DNA of 64,000 bases from Variovorax paradoxus (lineage in GTDB: Bacteria > Pseudomonadota > Gammaproteobacteria > Burkholderiales > Burkholderiaceae_C): assembly GCF_018614875.1 (NCBI RefSeq), contig NZ_JAGGNW010000011.1:124001-188000 (forward strand). The letters run 5' to 3'. The notes under the pieces are model-generated. The model saw nothing but the letters and a program-made list of their open reading frames with translations. It searched no databases and was not told the DNA's origin. This document shows positions 61,554 to 64,000 of the stretch, in pieces; position 1 is the stretch's first letter; every line of letters begins with the position of its first letter. A program made the position numbers and the translations under genes.

Positions 61554-62645
61554 ATGAGCATGCCGTTTCAATCGGCCGCCATTCTCGGCGCAGGCCTCAT
61601 GGGCCGGCTGCTGGCGGTCACGCTGGCACGGGCCGGCTGCAAGGTCGAGCTGTTCGAAGCGGGCAGCGCCGAGGCCGAAGGCGCCGCCGCGCGCGTGGCA
61701 GCCGCCATGCTCGCGCCGCTGGCCGAATCAGCCGTGGCGCCGGTGTCGGTGGTGCGCATGGGCCGGTACGCGCTGTCGCGCTGGCCCGAACTGCTGGCGC
61801 CGCTGGCGCAACCCGTGTTCTTCCAGCGCGAAGGTACGCTGGTGCTGTGGCACCGGCAGGACGCCGCCGAGGCCGCGCGGCTCGCGCGCCTGCTGGCGCG
61901 CACCGGCGCGCAGGTGCCCGAGCTCGCCCCGATGCGCACGCTCGACGGCACCGGCATTGCCGCGCTGGAGCCGTCGCTCGGCCAGCGCTTCGCACAGGGT
62001 TTGTTCCTTCCGGGCGAAGGCCAGCTCGACAACCGTGCCCTGCTGGCTTCCCTGCTTGCCACGCTGCAAGCCAGCGCCGACGTGAAACTGCACTGGCAGT
62101 CGCCGCGCGCCCCCGGCGATTTCTCCCCCGGCACGCCGGGCCAGCCCGACTGGGTGATCGACTGCCGCGGCCTCGGCGCCAAGCCGCAGTGGAACGCGCT
62201 GCGCGGTGTGCGCGGCGAAGTCATCCGCGTGCATGCGCCCGAAGTGGCGTTGCAGCGGCCCACGCGGCTGGTGCATCCGCGCTATCCGCTCTACATCGCA
62301 CCCAAGCCCGGCAGCGTGTTCGTGATCGGCGCGACCGAAATCGAATCCGACGACATGTCGCCCGCCAGCGTGCGCTCCACGCTCGAACTGCTGAGCGCCG
62401 CATACGCCGTGCACAGCGGCTTCGCTGAAGCCCGCATCCTCGAAATTGCGACCCAGTGCCGCCCCACGCTGCCCGACAACCTGCCCGCCATCCGGCAGCC
62501 GCAGCCGCGCGTGCTGCAGATCAATGGCCTGTACCGCCATGGTTTCATGATTGCGCCGGCCGTGCTCGACGCGGCCATGGAACTGCTCGTGCACGGCCGC
62601 TCGGCGCTGGCGCAGAACCTCGGCCTGGAGACATCCCACCCATGA
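61554..62645 (+). CDS. thiO: Glycine oxidase ThiO
   Basis: ThiO oxidises glycine to the imine that goes into the thiazole of thiamin. The 363-residue flavoprotein has the FAD motif ILGAGLMGRLLAVTLARAG (residues 10-28), AAMLAPLAESAV, and the end RHGFMIAPAVLDAA. The start has a good AAGGAG (61539-61544). The stop overlaps the thiS ATG. It leads the thiO-thiS-thiG run, which has only a 95-bp gap to its divergent thiD; no second riboswitch is seen there. Confidence 0.93.
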   Translation: MSMPFQSAAILGAGLMGRLLAVTLARAGCKVELFEAGSAEAEGAAARVAAAMLAPLAESAVAPVSVVRMGRYALSRWPELLAPLAQPVFFQREGTLVLWHRQDAAEAARLARLLARTGAQVPELAPMRTLDGTGIAALEPSLGQRFAQGLFLPGEGQLDNRALLASLLATLQASADVKLHWQSPRAPGDFSPGTPGQPDWVIDCRGLGAKPQWNALRGVRGEVIRVHAPEVALQRPTRLVHPRYPLYIAPKPGSVFVIGATEIESDDMSPASVRSTLELLSAAYAVHSGFAEARILEIATQCRPTLPDNLPAIRQPQPRVLQINGLYRHGFMIAPAVLDAAMELLVHGRSALAQNLGLETSHP

Positions 62646-62845
62646 CGATGAACGTCCTGATCAACGACAAGCCTTTCACGCTGCCGGACGGCGCCACGGT
62701 GATCGACGCGCTGGCCGCACTCGACGCCGTGCCGCCCTTCGCGGTGGCCGTGAACCGCGAGTTCGTGCCGCGCTCGGCCCATGCGGCGCGCGCGTTGCAG
62801 CCCGAAGACCGCATCGAAGTGATCCGCCCCGTGACCGGCGGCTGA
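62642..62845 (+). CDS. thiS: Sulfur carrier protein ThiS
   Basis: A 67-residue ubiquitin-like protein whose C-terminal Gly66-Gly67 is adenylated and thiocarboxylated to supply sulfur for the thiazole. The TLPDGATVIDALAAL and FAVAVNREFVPRS blocks match. The ATG at 62642 overlaps the thiO stop (ATGA). Located directly upstream of thiG, as expected. Confidence 0.95.
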   Translation: MTMNVLINDKPFTLPDGATVIDALAALDAVPPFAVAVNREFVPRSAHAARALQPEDRIEVIRPVTGG

Positions 62846-62881
62846 GCCAAGCAACCCGCAGCGATGGAGACAACACCCACC

Positions 62882-63706
62882 ATGACGACGACCACATCTT
62901 CCGTTCCGGACAACGATCCGCTGGTTCTCTACGGCCAGACCTTCCAGAGCCGCCTGCTGCTGGGCACCGCGCGCTATCCCTCGCCGGACCTGCTCGAAGC
63001 TGCGGTGAAGCGCGCCAGGCCCGCCATGCTGACGGCCTCGCTGCGCCGCCAGTCCGCAAGCCCCGGCGCGAGCGACAGCGGCAACGGCTTCTGGGAACTG
63101 CTGCGCCGGCTCGCCGTGCCCGTGCTGCCCAACACCGCCGGCTGCCACAGCGTGCAGGAAGTGATCGCCACCGCGCAGATGGCGCGCGAGCTGTTCGATA
63201 CGCCATGGATCAAGCTCGAACTGATCGGCGACGACTACACGCTGCAGCCCGACACGCTGAACCTCGTCGATGCCGCATCGCAGCTGATCCGCGACGGGTT
63301 CCAGGTGCTGCCCTATTGCACCGAGGATCTCGTGCTGTGCCAGCGGCTGGTCGATGTCGGCTGCCAGGCCGTGATGCCCTGGGCAGCGCCCATCGGCACC
63401 GGCCGGGGGCCGGTCAATCCCTACGCGCTGCAGTTGCTGCGCGAGCGGCTCAGCGTGCCGATGCTGGTCGATGCAGGCCTGGGCCTGCCCTCACATGCCT
63501 GCCAGGTCATGGAGTGGGGTTACGACGGTGTGCTGCTCAACACCGCAGTGGCGCTGGCGCAAGACCCGGTGTCGATGGCCGGCGCCTTTGCCGACGCCGT
63601 GCAGGCCGGCCGCGCCGCCCACCGCTCAGGTGCCATGGCCGCGCAAGACTCCGCGCAGCCCAGCACGCCGGTGCTCGGCACGCCCTTCTGGCATCACGCA
63701 GCATGA
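62882..63706 (+). CDS. thiG: Thiazole synthase ThiG
   Basis: ThiG forms the thiazole phosphate from DXP, the glycine imine and ThiS thiocarboxylate. The 274-residue TIM-barrel protein has the Schiff-base Lys111 in [16 protein letters not shown], and [31 protein letters not shown] (parts) and [21 protein letters not shown]. The ATG at 62882 is preferred, with GGAGAC upstream, over 62864. The stop overlaps the next start by ATGA. Confidence 0.95.
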   Translation: MTTTTSSVPDNDPLVLYGQTFQSRLLLGTARYPSPDLLEAAVKRARPAMLTASLRRQSASPGASDSGNGFWELLRRLAVPVLPNTAGCHSVQEVIATAQMARELFDTPWIKLELIGDDYTLQPDTLNLVDAASQLIRDGFQVLPYCTEDLVLCQRLVDVGCQAVMPWAAPIGTGRGPVNPYALQLLRERLSVPMLVDAGLGLPSHACQVMEWGYDGVLLNTAVALAQDPVSMAGAFADAVQAGRAAHRSGAMAAQDSAQPSTPVLGTPFWHHAA

Positions 63707-64000
63707 GCGCTTCAACCGATTCTGGCGCCGACTCCCGCGTCATCTCTCACGCAATCGTCGCGGCCCACGGGTTGCGCTTTGGCGCCGCCACCGCCGCGGC
63801 GGTAAGTGCGACCCGCTTCACTTCGGACGATGCTGTCTATCGCGGTGCCAAGCAGGCCTGCATCGCCCTTGGCTTCATCGAGATCGATGCCGAATGCCTG
63901 GCGCGCGCCTGGTCTGCGCAGGCGCGGCGCACAGGCAGCTTCGATGCCGCGCAATGGCCCGACACGCCCGCGGATTTCGGCATGCGGCCATTTCCGCCCG
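63703..64000 (+). CDS. thiE: Probable thiamine phosphate synthase with N-terminal extension, partial
   Basis: The frame starting at the ATG at 63703 (ATGA overlap with thiG) is open to the window end, 99 codons. The visible part ([47 protein letters not shown] in parts) does not yet show the ThiE barrel, which probably starts beyond position 64000. Position in a thiOSG operon makes thiE the best guess, with an unusual N-terminal extension of 100 residues. A different protein cannot be excluded. Confidence 0.5.
   Translation, partial: MSASTDSGADSRVISHAIVAAHGLRFGAATAAAVSATRFTSDDAVYRGAKQACIALGFIEIDAECLARAWSAQARRTGSFDAAQWPDTPADFGMRPFPP

Overview
The window is one contiguous stretch of high-GC, gene-dense bacterial chromosome. 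Gene content, family similarity as read by eye, and the arrangement of the cys/ssu/thi/gsi clusters point to Burkholderiales, family Comamonadaceae, most likely Variovorax or a close relative. That is an inference from the sequence; no database was searched. No rRNA, tRNA, insertion sequence, prophage or CRISPR array was recognised.

Layout. 1-5.9 kb: the N-terminal two-thirds of smc (cut by the left edge), a lipoprotein gene, a hipB-hipA type toxin-antitoxin pair with a nested palindromic operator, and an orphan ParA/MinD-like ATPase. 5.8-10.9 kb: a leftward sulfate-uptake operon (hydrolase, cysP/sbp, cysT, cysW, cysA, dsbB). 11-18.3 kb: redox and flavin enzymes (1-Cys peroxiredoxin, LysR regulator divergent from an azoreductase, FMN reductase), a ketopantoate-reductase-like gene, an Asp/Glu-racemase-like gene, a halogenase-like flavoprotein and a serine acetyltransferase. 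18.4-24.8 kb: a leftward organosulfur operon (second sulfate-binding protein, ssuE, a 44-aa membrane peptide, ssuA, ssuD, ssuC, a 24-codon uORF, ssuB, mop). 24.9-33.9 kb: yggX, mnmC, a transglutaminase-like gene, a secreted hydrolase, a periplasmic msrA, a class I aldolase, a DadA-like oxidase and a GcvA-like regulator. 34-39.7 kb: accessory-looking DNA with a Tat-exported PL10-type pectate lyase whose promoter lies between two matching palindromes, a disrupted DMT transporter, a beta-hydroxyacid dehydrogenase, a LysR regulator, a GNAT enzyme and an atypical MerR regulator. 40-49.4 kb: a long rightward peptide-scavenging operon (RpiR regulator, iaaA, gsiABCD, dmpA, dppA). 49.6-58.4 kb: a small secreted protein, then the assimilatory sulfate-reduction operon cysI-DUF934-cysH-cysD-cysN followed closely by a 7Fe ferredoxin and a ferredoxin reductase, then a class III aminotransferase. 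58.4-64 kb: a small exported protein and the thiamin locus (TPP riboswitch, cytX, antisense thiD, thiO, thiS, thiG and the start of a probable thiE).

How it works together. Sulfur metabolism dominates: sulfate import (cysPTWA, sbp), sulfonate import and cleavage (ssu), reduction to sulfide (cysNDH, cysI with fdx/fpr as likely electron donors), O-acetylserine supply (serine acetyltransferase) and sulfur use in thiamin (thiS/thiG). The gsi operon may recover cysteine from glutathione and also handle isoaspartyl, beta- and D-peptides.

Noteworthy items beyond standard annotation are a dispersed ~95-bp two-hairpin repeat in four copies, twin operators around the pectate-lyase promoter, a short CysH lacking the Fe-S cysteines, a conserved-looking micro-membrane protein inside the ssu operon, a deletion-frameshifted DMT gene, and a riboswitch-led transcript that would run antisense through thiD.
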